From the NCBI RefSeq assembly GCF_009931655.1, contig NZ_CP047984.1, forward strand, positions 4,419,001 through 4,483,000: a stretch of DNA of 64,000 nt. Direction: 5' to 3'. Below the pieces are notes generated by a model. The model saw nothing but the letters and a program-made list of their open reading frames with translations, had not been told where the DNA came from and made no database searches. Numbering within the stretch: position 1 is the first letter of the stretch; every line of letters starts with the position of its first letter. Both the position numbers and the translations under genes were made by a program. Source of the stretch: Pontibacter russatus. GTDB lineage: Bacteria; Bacteroidota; Bacteroidia; Cytophagales; Hymenobacteraceae. Positions 17,105-28,551 of the stretch are shown here, piece after piece.

Positions 17105-18270
17105 ATGACAAAGCAGTGGGTACAGAAGAACCTGAATGGAGATGCCGTGATTTGGGGCATCGTGATCATCTTTTCGTTAATCAGCGTGGCGGTGGTATAC
17201 TCTGCGACGGGGACGCTGGCGTACAAGAAAATGGAGGGGAACACCGAATACTTCCTCTTCAAGCACTCTTTCCTGATAATCGTTGGCCTGGCCTTTATGT
17301 GGGCGGCGCACAAGATCAACTACCGCTATTACTCCAAGCTGTCGTTGCTGGCGCTGCTCTTCTCCGCGCCGCTCCTCATCATCACCTATTTTTACGGCTC
17401 CAACATCAACGAGGCCTCCCGCTGGATCACGATCCCGGTGATTAACCAGACCTTCCAGCCTTCGGATCTGGCCAAACTGGCGCTCATATCCTACCTGGCC
17501 AGCATGCTCTCGAAGCGGCAGCAAATCCTGCACGACATTAAAGGAACCCTGCTCCCGATCTTCGGCTGGACAGTGGCCATCTGCGCCCTCATTGCGCTCA
17601 CCAATACTTCTAATGCGGTACTGCTCTTCGCCACCTGCCTGCTGCTGATGTTCATAGGCCGTGTGCCGGTGAAGTACCTGGCGATTGTGCTGGTGGTGGG
17701 GGTGGTAGTAGGGGCATAGGCCTGGCCGTCGGGCAGCGCATGGAAACGGCCGTCAGCCGTGTGCAGGATTTCATGGATCCGAATGAGGTGCCCTTTCAGT
17801 TGGAGCAGTCCTATATAGCCATCGCCACGGGCGGCGTGGTGGGCAAAGGGCCCGGCAACAGCGACCAGCGCGACATTCTGCCGCACCCCTATTCCGATTT
17901 TATATTTTCCATTATACTGGAAGAGTATGGCCTGATAGGCGGTGTGTCGGTGCTGTTTTTGTACCTGGCGCTGCTCTACCGGGGCCTCGTGACGGTGAGC
18001 AAGAGCAACGGCGCGTTCGGCGGGCTGTTGTCGGCCGGGGTTAGCTTTAGCCTGGTGCTGCAGGGGATGGTGAACATGGCGGTTGCCGTGGGCCTCGGCC
18101 CAATCACGGGGCTGCCGCTGCCCCTGCTGAGCATGGGCGGCACGTCCCTCATCTTCACCGGCATCTCCATCGGCATCATCCTGAGCGTGAGCCGCAGCGA
18201 GGGCGACCTGGAGCGCAAGGCAATGGCCAGCACCGTGAAATCACCCATAAACGCGCCCGTAAATGCCTAA
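17105..18270 (+). CDS. ftsW: Septal peptidoglycan polymerase FtsW (frameshifted in this sequence)
   Basis: SEDS-family glycosyltransferase that polymerises septal glycan together with FtsI. The first part (204 codons, stop at 17717-17719) holds about six membrane segments and the ASRWITIPVINQTFQPSDL signature. The second part, in another frame, resumes with RMETAVSRVQDFMDPNE and holds ATGGVVGKGPGNSDQRDILPH plus the C-terminal LPLLSMGGTSL motif. One extra G in the GGGG run at about 17710-17714 would join both parts as VVGGIGLAVGQR without loss. FtsW is normally essential, so a sequencing or assembly error is at least as likely as true loss. It overlaps murG by 8 bp. Confidence 0.85.
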
Positions 18271-19375
18271 GCCGCACCGTCCATATCGCGTGATCATCAG
18301 CGGTGGCGGCACCGGCGGGCATATATACCCGGCCGTGGCCATCGCCAACCAACTGAAGGCGGTAAGCCCGGAGTCGGAGATCCTGTTTGTGGGCGCGAAG
18401 GGCCGGATGGAGATGACGCGCGTGCCGGAGGCGGGTTATAAGATTGTGGGCCTTTGGATCAGCGGGCTGCAGCGCCGCCTGACCCTGGACAACCTGTCGT
18501 TTCCGTTCAAGGTGCTTTCGAGTGTGCGGGTGTCGCATAAAATTATACATGATTTCAAGCCTGACGCCGTGGTGGGCGTGGGCGGCTATGCCAGCGGTCC
18601 GCTGCTGTATGCAGCCACGGCCCGGAAGATACCGTCGCTGATTCAGGAGCAGAACTCCTATGCCGGCATCACAAACAAGCTGCTGGCCAAGCGCGTGAAT
18701 AAAGTCTGCGTGGCCTACCCGAACATGGAGAAGTTCTTTCCGGCGGAGAAACTGGTGCTGACGGGCAACCCGGTGCGGAGCGACATCATGGACGTGCAGC
18801 AGAAGCGGCAGGAGGCCCTGCTGCATTTTGGACTCGTCGGCACGAAAAAGACGATATTGGTGATCGGTGGAAGCCTCGGTGCCCGCACCATCAACCACAG
18901 CATAGCCGCCGGGCTGGAGCAAATCCTGCAGGCAGGTTATCAGTTGATATGGCAGACGGGCAAGGCCTATATACCGGAGGCAAAGGCACTGGAGGAGAAG
19001 CTTAATGCACAGGATGTGCGGGCCTTCGACTTTATCCGGCGCATGGACCTGGCCTACGCCGCCGCAGACGTGGTGATTTCGCGGGCTGGGGCCTTGTCTA
19101 TATCTGAGCTTTGCCTGGCGGGGAAGCCCGCCGTGCTGGTGCCCTCGCCGAATGTGGCGGAGGACCATCAGACAAGAAACGCCATGGCACTGGTGGAGCA
19201 GCACGCGGCTTTGCTGGTGCGCGACGCGGAGGCGGCGGAGAAACTGGTGCCGACTGCCCTGCAACTGGCGCAGGATGAGGAGGAGCAGAAGCGGCTGCAG
19301 GCGAACATTATAAAAATGGCCCGCCCGAACGCGGCAGCGGATATTGTGAACGAGCTAATACAACTGATCAAGTGA
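18263..19375 (+). CDS. murG: Undecaprenyldiphospho-muramoylpentapeptide beta-N-acetylglucosaminyltransferase
   Basis: 370-aa GT28 glycosyltransferase that adds GlcNAc to lipid I to make lipid II on the inner membrane face. The N-terminal glycine loop is IISGGGTGGHIYPAVAIA. The second loop is VGVGGYASGPLLYAA, followed by IQEQNSYAGITNKLLAK. The C-domain nucleotide loop is VIGGSLGARTIN, with ISRAGALSISELCLAGKPAVLVPSP for UDP-GlcNAc. It starts inside the end of ftsW, and its own stop overlaps the murC GTG (GTGA), so the three are translationally linked. Confidence 0.95.
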   Translation: MPKPHRPYRVIISGGGTGGHIYPAVAIANQLKAVSPESEILFVGAKGRMEMTRVPEAGYKIVGLWISGLQRRLTLDNLSFPFKVLSSVRVSHKIIHDFKPDAVVGVGGYASGPLLYAATARKIPSLIQEQNSYAGITNKLLAKRVNKVCVAYPNMEKFFPAEKLVLTGNPVRSDIMDVQQKRQEALLHFGLVGTKKTILVIGGSLGARTINHSIAAGLEQILQAGYQLIWQTGKAYIPEAKALEEKLNAQDVRAFDFIRRMDLAYAAADVVISRAGALSISELCLAGKPAVLVPSPNVAEDHQTRNAMALVEQHAALLVRDAEAAEKLVPTALQLAQDEEEQKRLQANIIKMARPNAAADIVNELIQLIK

Positions 19376-20781
19376 GACTGGAGGACTATTCATATATCTA
19401 CTTCCTGGGCATCGGCGGCATCGGCATGAGCGCCATTGCCCGCTGGTTCAAGGCCAAAGGCTACCCGGTGTGGGGCTACGACAAGACCCGCACCGCCCTG
19501 ACCGAGGCGCTGGAGCAGGAGGGCATTCTGGTGCATTACGAGGACGATGTAAACCTGCTGCCGCAGGAGGTGCTGCTGCATAAAGAGGAGACGCTGGTGG
19601 TGCTGACGCCCGCTATTCCGGCTGACCACACGGAGTGGGCCCATCTGAGGGAACTGGGCTATACCATTAAAAAACGCTCGGAGGTGTTGGGCATTATCAC
19701 GGCCTCGGCCTATACGGTGGCGGTGGCCGGCACGCACGGCAAAACCACCACTTCGTCCATCGTCACGCACCTGCTGCACCATGCCGGCGTGGACTGCTCT
19801 GCCTTTCTGGGCGGCATCGCCACCAATCTCAACTCCAACCTGCTGATCGGGAAAGGCACGGCAGAGAAAGAAATCGTGGTGGTGGAGGCCGATGAGTACG
19901 ACCGCTCGTTCCTGACGCTCTTCCCGGATGTGGCCATCGTCACTTCCGCAGACCCGGACCACCTGGACATATATGGCGACAGGGAGGAACTGATCCGCAC
20001 TTTCCAGCGGTTCATAAGCCAGATCAAACCCGGCGGCTACCTGTTCATCCACGACAGCACCGACCCGCGGCTGACGGCAAATGTGCAGGAGGGCGTGCAG
20101 GTGGTAAAGTACAGTTTAGACAGCGGAGACGCTTATGTACAGGGGCTGCAGATCAATGGCCGCTGGTTTGAGTATGATGCCGTGGGTCCCTTTGGGAACA
20201 TAGCTGGACTGAGCCTCGGCGTTCCGGGTTTCCACAACGTGGAAAACACCCTGGCGGCCATGCTGGCAGCGCAGGTGCTGCAGGTGCCGGAAGAGGAAAT
20301 CAGGAGCGGCGTACAGTCTTTTACCGGTGTGAAGCGGCGCTTCGAGTTTGTGTACGAAAGCAAGCGCAAGGTATATATAGACGACTACGCGCACCACCCA
20401 AAAGAGATAGACGCGTTCATGAATTCGCTGCGTGCGCTCTACCCAAACGCCAGAATTTTAGTGATATTTCAGCCGCACCTTTTTACCCGCACGCGCGACT
20501 TCGCGGACGAGTTTGCGGAGAGCCTGAGCAAGGCCGATGAACTGATTCTGCTGGATATATACCCGGCACGGGAAAAACCCATTGAAGGTGTAACTTCGGA
20601 CATGATTTTAGACCGGGTAAAGTGTCCAAAAAAGAGCCTGGTGCAGAAAGAGAAAATAGTGGAAAAACTGTACAAAAACAGCGATTTTGACGTTTTGGCC
20701 ACGATCGGTGCCGGAGACATTGACACACTGGTTGAGCCATTAAGAATTTTTTTTGAAAATAGCGGCGATGGGCTTGAATAG
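19372..20781 (+). CDS. murC: UDP-N-acetylmuramate:L-alanine ligase
   Basis: 469-aa Mur ligase catalysing the first amino-acid addition in peptidoglycan synthesis. The start is GTG at 19372, overlapping the murG stop by 4 bp. Motifs are FLGIGGIGMSAIARWF (UDP-sugar domain), VAGTHGKTTTSSIVTHLL (P-loop, about residues 119-136) and VVEADEYDRSF. FTGVKRRFE and YIDDYAHHPKEI are in the C-terminal part. The last 14 bp overlap ftsQ. Confidence 0.95.
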   Translation: MRLEDYSYIYFLGIGGIGMSAIARWFKAKGYPVWGYDKTRTALTEALEQEGILVHYEDDVNLLPQEVLLHKEETLVVLTPAIPADHTEWAHLRELGYTIKKRSEVLGIITASAYTVAVAGTHGKTTTSSIVTHLLHHAGVDCSAFLGGIATNLNSNLLIGKGTAEKEIVVVEADEYDRSFLTLFPDVAIVTSADPDHLDIYGDREELIRTFQRFISQIKPGGYLFIHDSTDPRLTANVQEGVQVVKYSLDSGDAYVQGLQINGRWFEYDAVGPFGNIAGLSLGVPGFHNVENTLAAMLAAQVLQVPEEEIRSGVQSFTGVKRRFEFVYESKRKVYIDDYAHHPKEIDAFMNSLRALYPNARILVIFQPHLFTRTRDFADEFAESLSKADELILLDIYPAREKPIEGVTSDMILDRVKCPKKSLVQKEKIVEKLYKNSDFDVLATIGAGDIDTLVEPLRIFFENSGDGLE

Positions 20782-21532
20782 TAAAATAAAATCTTTAATT
20801 TTTGCAGGCTGTAGCATGGCCACGATGGGCGGCCTGGCGGCTTTTGCCTCTTCACGCCAAAATGAAAAAGTATGTGAAAAAGTGTCAATAAATATTGATA
20901 ATGAGTACAATAATTACTTTATTGGCGATAAGGAGGTCCGGGACCTGCTCACGCGTGGGGGAGAGCGAAAACTGGAGGGGCTGCCAAACCAGCACATAGA
21001 CCTGAAGAACCTGGAGAAGCGCATCGAGGCAAATAAATTTGTGAAAGATGCGGAGGTTTCCAGGGGCCTGGACGGGAACGTGCATGTACAAGTAAAACAG
21101 ACAAGACCTATAGCAAGAATTATACGGACAAATCAACAGGATGTCTATATAGACGCAGCGGGCAACATACTGCCCCTCTCTGACAGATACACCGCTCGTG
21201 TAATCCCCATAACAAAGTCAGCTCTTATCAAGCCGTCTGACAAAGGATTCTTTCAGGATTCTATAGGCCAGTCTTACCTTTCCCTGCTGGAGTTCATCGA
21301 GAACGACCCATTCTGGAAAGCCCAGCTTGCACAAATGCACATTGACGGCGCCGGAAAGGTGGCTTTCCTGCCGCAGGTGGGCGAACACACCATCGAGTTC
21401 GGCAAGCCCGTCCGGATAGAGGAGAAGTTCAGGAAACTGATGATCCTATATAAAGAGGTGCTGCCCACCATGGGATGGGCGCGCTACAAGAGAGTAAACT
21501 TGGAATACGAAGATCAGATAATTTGTGAATAA
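20768..21532 (+). CDS. ftsQ: Cell-division protein FtsQ
   Basis: 254-aa bitopic division protein with a short cytoplasmic tail, one membrane helix (IKSLIFAGCSMATMGGLAAFA, about residues 6-26) and a periplasmic POTRA-like region. The region includes LPNQHIDLKNLEKRIEANKFVKDAEVSRG and ARIIRTNQQDVYIDAAGNILPLS, typical of FtsQ. ATG 20768 lies inside the end of murC; a TTG at 20753 would add five residues. It connects FtsL/FtsB with earlier divisome proteins. The sequence is more AT-rich than its neighbours around 20880-21150. Confidence 0.85.
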   Translation: MGLNSKIKSLIFAGCSMATMGGLAAFASSRQNEKVCEKVSINIDNEYNNYFIGDKEVRDLLTRGGERKLEGLPNQHIDLKNLEKRIEANKFVKDAEVSRGLDGNVHVQVKQTRPIARIIRTNQQDVYIDAAGNILPLSDRYTARVIPITKSALIKPSDKGFFQDSIGQSYLSLLEFIENDPFWKAQLAQMHIDGAGKVAFLPQVGEHTIEFGKPVRIEEKFRKLMILYKEVLPTMGWARYKRVNLEYEDQIICE

Positions 21533-21544
21533 CAGACAAAAAAC

Positions 21545-22867
21545 ATGCAGAACGACAAAATAGTAGTAGGCTTGGATATTGGCACCACCAAAGTTTGCGC
21601 ACTTGTAGGTCGTAAAAATGAGTTTGGCAAGCTGGAGATATTGGGGATGGGGAAAGCGGCCTCTGAGGGGGTCGTGCGGGGCATTGTGAGCAATATCGAC
21701 AAAACAGTAGAAGCCATCCGCAAAGCGATTCGGCAGGCTGAGGAACAGTCGGGCATCAACATCGGGGTAGTGAACGTGGGCATAGCCGGGCAGCACATCA
21801 AGAGCCTGCAGCACAACGGCAGCATCACCCGCCAGATAACAGACGACGAGATCACGGTAGAGGATGTGAACCGCCTTACGAACGACATGTACCGGCTGGT
21901 AACCCCTCCGGGGAGTGAGATCATCCACGTGATGCCGCAGGAGTACAAGGTGGACTACGAGGAGGGGATCGTGGACCCGGTGGGGATGTCCGGGGTGCGC
22001 CTGGAGGGTAACTTCCACATCATCACGGCGCAGTCCAACGCCATCAACAACATCAACAAGTGCGTGTCGCGCGCAGGCCTGGAGGTAGACCAGTTGATTC
22101 TGGAGCCGCTGGCCTCGAGCATGTCCGTGCTCAGCGAGGAGGAGAAGGAGGCTGGCGTCGCCCTGGTGGACATTGGGGGCGGCACCACAGATTTAGCCAT
22201 CTTCAAAGATAATATTATCCGCCATACGGCAGTTCTACCTTTCGGGGGCAACATCATCACCTCCGACATTAAGCAGGGTTGCATGGTGATGCAAAACCAG
22301 GCAGAGCAACTGAAGGTGAAGTTCGGAAGGGCCATTGCCGACGAGGCCTCTGAGAACGAGATCGTTTCCATACCCGGCCTGCGCGACCGCACGCCGAAGG
22401 AAATCTCGCTTAAAAACCTCGCCTATATCATTGAGGCCAGGATGGAGGAGATTGTGGAACTGGTGTATGCCGAGATTGTGCGCTCTGGCTACGCCAACAG
22501 CCTGGCAGGGGGCATCGTGGTAACGGGAGGGGGATCCCAGCTGCAAAACCTGGTGCAACTGGTGGAGTATATCACCGGCTTGGACACGCGTATCGGCTAC
22601 CCGAACGAGCACCTGGGCAGGTCGAAGATAGACTCTGTGAAGAGCCCGATGTATGCCACCAGCGTGGGGTTGGTGCTTGCCGGATATCAGCCCCTGGACC
22701 AGCGTGCCGACGGGTACACCAGCGTGGAAGAACTGCCGGCGTATCAGAAACAGAAGCCGCAGCCGGAGCCGAAGAGCACCACTGGCGGCAACAGCGGCGG
22801 GGGAGGCCTTCTGCAGAAGCTGAAGGGCTTTTTATCAGACGACATCGACAACAAACAAAGTTATTAA
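21545..22867 (+). CDS. ftsA: Cell-division protein FtsA
   Basis: 440-aa actin-like ATPase that tethers FtsZ to the membrane. The phosphate-1 motif is VGLDIGTTKVCALVG (about residues 8-22), the 1C/SHS2 region is at about 85-160, and phosphate-2 is ALVDIGGGTTDLAIF. The adenosine motif GGIVVTGGGSQLQNL is near 318. The tail ends in an amphipathic helix, LLQKLKGFLSDDI, after a Gly/Pro linker and can serve as the membrane anchor. It lies 26 bp upstream of ftsZ. Confidence 0.95.
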   Translation: MQNDKIVVGLDIGTTKVCALVGRKNEFGKLEILGMGKAASEGVVRGIVSNIDKTVEAIRKAIRQAEEQSGINIGVVNVGIAGQHIKSLQHNGSITRQITDDEITVEDVNRLTNDMYRLVTPPGSEIIHVMPQEYKVDYEEGIVDPVGMSGVRLEGNFHIITAQSNAINNINKCVSRAGLEVDQLILEPLASSMSVLSEEEKEAGVALVDIGGGTTDLAIFKDNIIRHTAVLPFGGNIITSDIKQGCMVMQNQAEQLKVKFGRAIADEASENEIVSIPGLRDRTPKEISLKNLAYIIEARMEEIVELVYAEIVRSGYANSLAGGIVVTGGGSQLQNLVQLVEYITGLDTRIGYPNEHLGRSKIDSVKSPMYATSVGLVLAGYQPLDQRADGYTSVEELPAYQKQKPQPEPKSTTGGNSGGGGLLQKLKGFLSDDIDNKQSY

Positions 22868-22893
22868 CCCATTTTAGAGCAGGAGAAATTAGC

Positions 22894-24438
22894 ATGAGTT
22901 CAATGTACACCTTTGACTTGCCAGCCAGCGGTAAGTCTATCATAAAAGTAATTGGCGTTGGGGGCGGTGGTAGCAATGCTGTGAACCATATGTATAGCCA
23001 GGGCATCAAAGATGTAGAGTTTATCATCTGCAACACCGACGCCCAGGCGCTGAAAAGCAGCAGCGTGCCTAACAAGCTTGCCATCGGGCAGAACCTGACC
23101 GAGGGGCTGGGCGCGGGCGCTAACCCTGAGAAAGGCAAGCACGCGGCCCTGGAGAGCAAGGAGGAGATACGTGAGATGCTCAGCAACGACACCAAGATGG
23201 TGTTCATCACGGCTGGCATGGGCGGCGGCACTGGCACAGGCGCTGCGCCGGTTATCGCGAAGGTGGCCAAAGAACTCGGCGTGCTGACAGTGGGCATCGT
23301 GACAGCCCCCTTTGTTTTTGAGGGGAAGAAGAAGAAGGTGGCGGCCGAGAATGGCATCAAGGAGCTGAGCGAGAACTGCGACACGATCCTGGTTATCCTG
23401 AACGACAAGCTGCGCGAGATGTTCGGCAACCTGACCATCCGTGAGGCCTTCGCCAAAGCCGACAATGTGCTGACAACTGCTGCGAAATCTATCGCCGAGA
23501 TTATTACCGTAACGGCCGAAGTGAACGTGGACTTTGAAGACGTGAAAACAGTAATGAAAGACTCTGGTGCTGCAGTGATGGGTTCTGCAACCACAGAGGG
23601 CGAGGGCCGTGCCCTGCGTGCCGCTGAAGAAGCGCTTTCATCTCCGCTGCTCAACAACACCGACATCCACGGCGCTCAGAAAATCCTGCTTTCAATTATG
23701 TCTGGCGAGCAGGCCGAACTGGAAATGGATGAACTGACCGAGATAACAGAGTATATACAGGACAAGGCTGGCCAGGAGGCCGAGGTGATCTTCGGCCACG
23801 GCATCGATTCTTCGCTGGGCCAGAGCATCCGCGTAACAGTGATCGCCACAGGCTTCGCAGCCGATGCTGAGAGCATCATTGAGCCTAAGAAGACGGTATT
23901 TGACCTGAACAGCCAAAAAAAAATTGAAGTAGCTGAGCCTGCCAAGCCAGAGCAGGAGGTAGCCGCTTTCGCGCCGCGCCCGGTAGCTCCGGCCCCCGTG
24001 CCGCCGCAGCAGCCTGCGTCGCAAACGCCGCCGTCTCAGCCTGCCTATGAGCAGCCTGTGCGCCGCCCGGAGCCACAGCCCGTACAGCCACAGCCTATCA
24101 TCTTTGAACTGGACGGCAATGTGCAGCAGAACGCCTACAACGCCCGTGAGGAGGAGAGCATGGCCGCCCGTGAGCGCGAGGCAGCCATGCGCCTTTCTGA
24201 AGAGCGCGAGCTGATGCAGCGCCGGGCCGAAGAGCGCCGGGAGCGCCTGCGCATGCTGAGCTCCGAAATCACCACAGAGGCCATCAAGGAGAAGCTGGAC
24301 ACGCCCGCTTACCTGCGCCGCAACGTGGCCCTCGACAGGGTGTCGCATTCTTCGGAGCGCAACATCTCGCGCTTCAACCTGAACGATGACAATGAGATTT
24401 TAGGCGATAACCGCTTCCTGCACGACAACGTGGACTAA
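22894..24438 (+). CDS. ftsZ: Cell-division protein FtsZ
   Basis: 514-aa tubulin-like GTPase that forms the Z ring. It has the N-terminal VIGVGGGGSNAVNHM, the tubulin signature GGGTGTG at residues 110-116, the NTDAQAL loop and the T7 synergy loop NVDFEDVKTVM. It is longer than the 380-400 aa of most FtsZ because of a linker rich in Pro, Gln and then Arg/Glu (about residues 345-470). The conserved C-terminal segment ends SRFNLNDDNEILGDNRFLHDNVD-like and is typical of Bacteroidota. This is the last gene of the dcw cluster and is followed by a strong terminator. Confidence 0.97.
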   Translation: MSSMYTFDLPASGKSIIKVIGVGGGGSNAVNHMYSQGIKDVEFIICNTDAQALKSSSVPNKLAIGQNLTEGLGAGANPEKGKHAALESKEEIREMLSNDTKMVFITAGMGGGTGTGAAPVIAKVAKELGVLTVGIVTAPFVFEGKKKKVAAENGIKELSENCDTILVILNDKLREMFGNLTIREAFAKADNVLTTAAKSIAEIITVTAEVNVDFEDVKTVMKDSGAAVMGSATTEGEGRALRAAEEALSSPLLNNTDIHGAQKILLSIMSGEQAELEMDELTEITEYIQDKAGQEAEVIFGHGIDSSLGQSIRVTVIATGFAADAESIIEPKKTVFDLNSQKKIEVAEPAKPEQEVAAFAPRPVAPAPVPPQQPASQTPPSQPAYEQPVRRPEPQPVQPQPIIFELDGNVQQNAYNAREEESMAAREREAAMRLSEERELMQRRAEERRERLRMLSSEITTEAIKEKLDTPAYLRRNVALDRVSHSSERNISRFNLNDDNEILGDNRFLHDNVD

Positions 24439-24452
24439 GCCATATATGCATG

Positions 24453-24493
24453 AACAGGAAGGGCCTGCATTGAGAAATGCAGGCCCTTCCTGT
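24453..24493 (+). terminator. Strong terminator after ftsZ
   Basis: Perfect 19-bp arms, AACAGGAAGGGCCTGCATT (24453-24471) and its complement (24475/24476-24493/24494), closed by a 4-base GAGA-type loop and followed by TTTTAT. It starts 14 bp past the ftsZ stop. Confidence 0.85.
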
Positions 24494-24499
24494 TTTATA

Positions 24500-25006
24500 T
24501 AGTTCGGTTGCTGAATTACACCCATCTAACACCAATATCAATTCTAGGATGCGTGTTTGAAGCACCATCAGTGTTTAGTAAAGCCAATTTCACTCCTCGG
24601 AGGGGTGGGGGTGGGTTCAAAAAGTTAACTTTTTAAGCACGCAAAAATTATTCGAGGCTGATATTATGTATGAGTGCATATATGGCGCGAGCGCTTCGCT
24701 CGTGTCTACTATCATAGGGCTTATATATCTCAATTTATATATAGCTTGGGTAGTGGCAGACGTGCCTATATGATGGGTTTCCGGTATGGCAGCCTGAATT
24801 AATTCGGCGGCCGCGGGATAGGAGGTTACGAGCGAGGACTTCCGCGCCATATACGCAAAGCAGACTTTTTAAACCGCTTTGCTTTTTGCGTAACGTCAGT
24901 TATATAGAGGCAGAAGCTCAGATAAGGTCACTCATTCTGAATCAGGGTAATCATATATAAAAAGGTTGATTCAGCAGCTACAGTGTCTTCTATGCTGTGC
25001 CTGTTC
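24500..25006. repeat. Intergenic region with an inverted pair of a dispersed element
   Basis: No gene is supported here. TATGGCGCGAGCG followed by TTCGCTCGTG (24681-24704) recurs inverted at 24828-24853 (complement reads TATATGGCGCGGAAG then TCCTCGCTCGT). A third relative, GGCGCAAGCGTCCTCGCTCG, lies at 54449-54470. TATATA runs border both copies. A further hairpin (GCAAAGC/GCTTTGC at 24855-24884) and several TATATA runs follow. Near 24510-24590 the minus strand could encode a short barrel-like tail (RIDIGVRWV), perhaps a gene remnant. Confidence 0.5.
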
Positions 25007-25531
25007 CTAAAAGCGGATAAGCTGTGCTACATGCTGCTCCAGCAGCTCGTTATACAGCTTGTTGGTGATCTGCCTGCCGTCGAAGTTTTTTTCGATATGG
25101 GCGAGCTTTAGTTTCATCGCCATGATGTGCATTCCCAGGTAGTTCAAGATGTCCGTCAGGTGGCTCAGGGCAAGGCCGCTGCCCTGCATCCCCGACGACA
25201 GGCCAATCAGGGCGCCCTTTTTGTGCAGGAAGGGACAGGGGTAGCTCAGCGCGTCGATAAAAGCCTTCAGCACACCGGGGAAGGAGGAGTTGTACTCCGG
25301 CACCACAAACACGAACTTATCCGCCGTTTCTATCATCTGGACCAGTTTGTTGAACTGCTCGTTCTTTCCCGCATTCTTGTACATGTCCGGCACGATGAAA
25401 TCCGGCGGCAGGTCGGCCAGGTCCAGTATCTGGTGGGGCTCTCCCCGTTCCTGAAGCATCGCCGCGTATATGTCAACGATCGCCCTGGACTTGGAGCCGA
25501 TTCTGTTCGTTCCTGATATCAGTGTAATCAT
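25007..25531 (-). CDS. NADPH-dependent FMN reductase family protein
   Basis: 174-aa flavodoxin-like fold protein. The N-terminal phosphate-binding loop for FMN is SGTNRIGSKSRAI. VVPEYNSSFPGVLKAFIDAL (about residues 77-96) is the YN motif of the NADPH-dependent FMN/chromate/azo reductase family. It probably transfers two electrons from NAD(P)H to quinones or other small oxidants in the cytoplasm; the substrate cannot be read from sequence. It is downstream of sdhB on the same strand, but a strong hairpin at 25640-25683 suggests separate transcription. Length is normal. Confidence 0.85.
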   Translation of the reverse strand: MITLISGTNRIGSKSRAIVDIYAAMLQERGEPHQILDLADLPPDFIVPDMYKNAGKNEQFNKLVQMIETADKFVFVVPEYNSSFPGVLKAFIDALSYPCPFLHKKGALIGLSSGMQGSGLALSHLTDILNYLGMHIMAMKLKLAHIEKNFDGRQITNKLYNELLEQHVAQLIRF

Positions 25532-25639
25532 GTGGCGGGGTTTCCTCTATTTCCTCTAAACAGTTTAGGACGGCTTAGGTTATATATTCCTTGTATTTTA
25601 TATATAGATCCTGTACGGCTACGTTGGGTTTGGCCTGAA

Positions 25640-25683
25640 AACAGGGGAGGCGGGGACAATAACTGCCCCCGCCTCCCCTTGTT
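25640..25683 (-). terminator. Terminator of the sdhCAB operon
   Basis: Inverted repeat GGGGAGGCGGGG against CCCCGCCTCCCC with a 10-base loop and flanking AACA/TTGTT extensions, 14 bp past the sdhB stop on the minus strand. Very GC-rich stem with about 15 pairs. Confidence 0.75.
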
Positions 25684-25696
25684 ACATATAATCCTG

Positions 25697-26479
25697 TTAT
25701 AAGTTCTCGGAGGTAGCCTTGGCACCGATATACTCTCTTCTGAGCATATCGATGTTTTCCATCGAGATGCCCACCGGGCACTCGACTGCACAGGCGCCGG
25801 TGTTGGAGCATGAACCGAAACCCTCCAGGTCCATCTGCGCCACCATGTTCTCCACGCGCGTCTTGCGCTCCGTCTTGCCCTGTGGCAGCAGGGCAAGCTG
25901 CGACACCTTGGCACTCACAAACAGGATGGCAGAAGAGTTTTTACAGGCAGCCACGCAGGCACCGCACTGGATGCAGGTCGCCGCGTCGAAGGCTTTGTCC
26001 GCAATAGTTTTCGGGATCGGGATCTCGTTGGCGTCAGGCACGCCGCCCGTGTTCACGGATATGAAGCCGCCCGCCTGCTGGATGCGGTCAAAGGCCGAAC
26101 GGTCCACGATCAGGTCTTTGTGTACCGGGAATGCTGCGGCTCTCCAGGGCTCAATGGTGATGGTGTCGCCGTAGTTGAAGTGGCGCATGTGCAGCTGGCA
26201 GGTGGTGGTGCCGCGCTCGGGGCCGTGCGGACGGCCGTTGATGAACAGGCTGCACATCCCGCAAATGCCCTCGCGGCAGTCATGGTCGAATGCGATGGGC
26301 TCTTCGCCACGCACTATCAGGTCCTCGTTCAGCACATCCAGCATCTCCAGAAACGACATGTCCGGAGATATGCCCTTCACAGGATAGGTGACCATTTGCC
26401 CCGCGGCCTCTCTATTTTTTTGGCGCCAAACCTTCAGTGTCAGGTCCATTGGTTTAGCATTTGGATTACTTCCAGCCAT
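25697..26479 (-). CDS. sdhB: Succinate dehydrogenase/fumarate reductase iron-sulfur subunit
   Basis: 260-aa electron-transfer subunit of complex II. The [2Fe-2S] ferredoxin domain has [16 protein letters not shown] and CQLHM. The C-terminal domain has [11 protein letters not shown] and [15 protein letters not shown] for the [4Fe-4S] and [3Fe-4S] clusters. It passes electrons from FAD in SdhA to the membrane heme/quinone site. It is the last gene of sdhC-sdhA-sdhB on the minus strand, the usual order in Bacteroidota, and is separated from sdhA by an unusual AT-rich spacer of 119 bp. Confidence 0.95.
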   Translation of the reverse strand: MAGSNPNAKPMDLTLKVWRQKNREAAGQMVTYPVKGISPDMSFLEMLDVLNEDLIVRGEEPIAFDHDCREGICGMCSLFINGRPHGPERGTTTCQLHMRHFNYGDTITIEPWRAAAFPVHKDLIVDRSAFDRIQQAGGFISVNTGGVPDANEIPIPKTIADKAFDAATCIQCGACVAACKNSSAILFVSAKVSQLALLPQGKTERKTRVENMVAQMDLEGFGSCSNTGACAVECPVGISMENIDMLRREYIGAKATSENL

Positions 26480-26598
26480 TTCTTTTAAATTAGAAATTAT
26501 AAATTATGAATTAGAAATTATTAGAACGGATGCCCTATATCACAATCTTTCGCGGGCTACTCATTTCTAATTTTTAATTTCCAATTTTTAATTAATCA
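26480..26598. repeat. AT-rich inverted-repeat spacer between sdhA and sdhB
   Basis: Both ends are built of short AATTAGAAATTA / TAATTTCTAATT-like words (26487-26521 and 26568-26595) that can pair with each other around a more GC-balanced centre. It contrasts sharply with the neighbouring genes. It could be an RNA hairpin within the operon mRNA or a small decayed repeat element. Confidence 0.5.
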
Positions 26599-28533
<1,935 letters not shown>

Positions 28534-28551
28534 AGCGATTATTTCGATCAG

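Noticed and set aside
24510..24590. Outer-membrane protein gene on the minus strand
   Set aside because: Only about 25 codons with a barrel-like ending are readable, without start or ribosome-binding site; at most a remnant.
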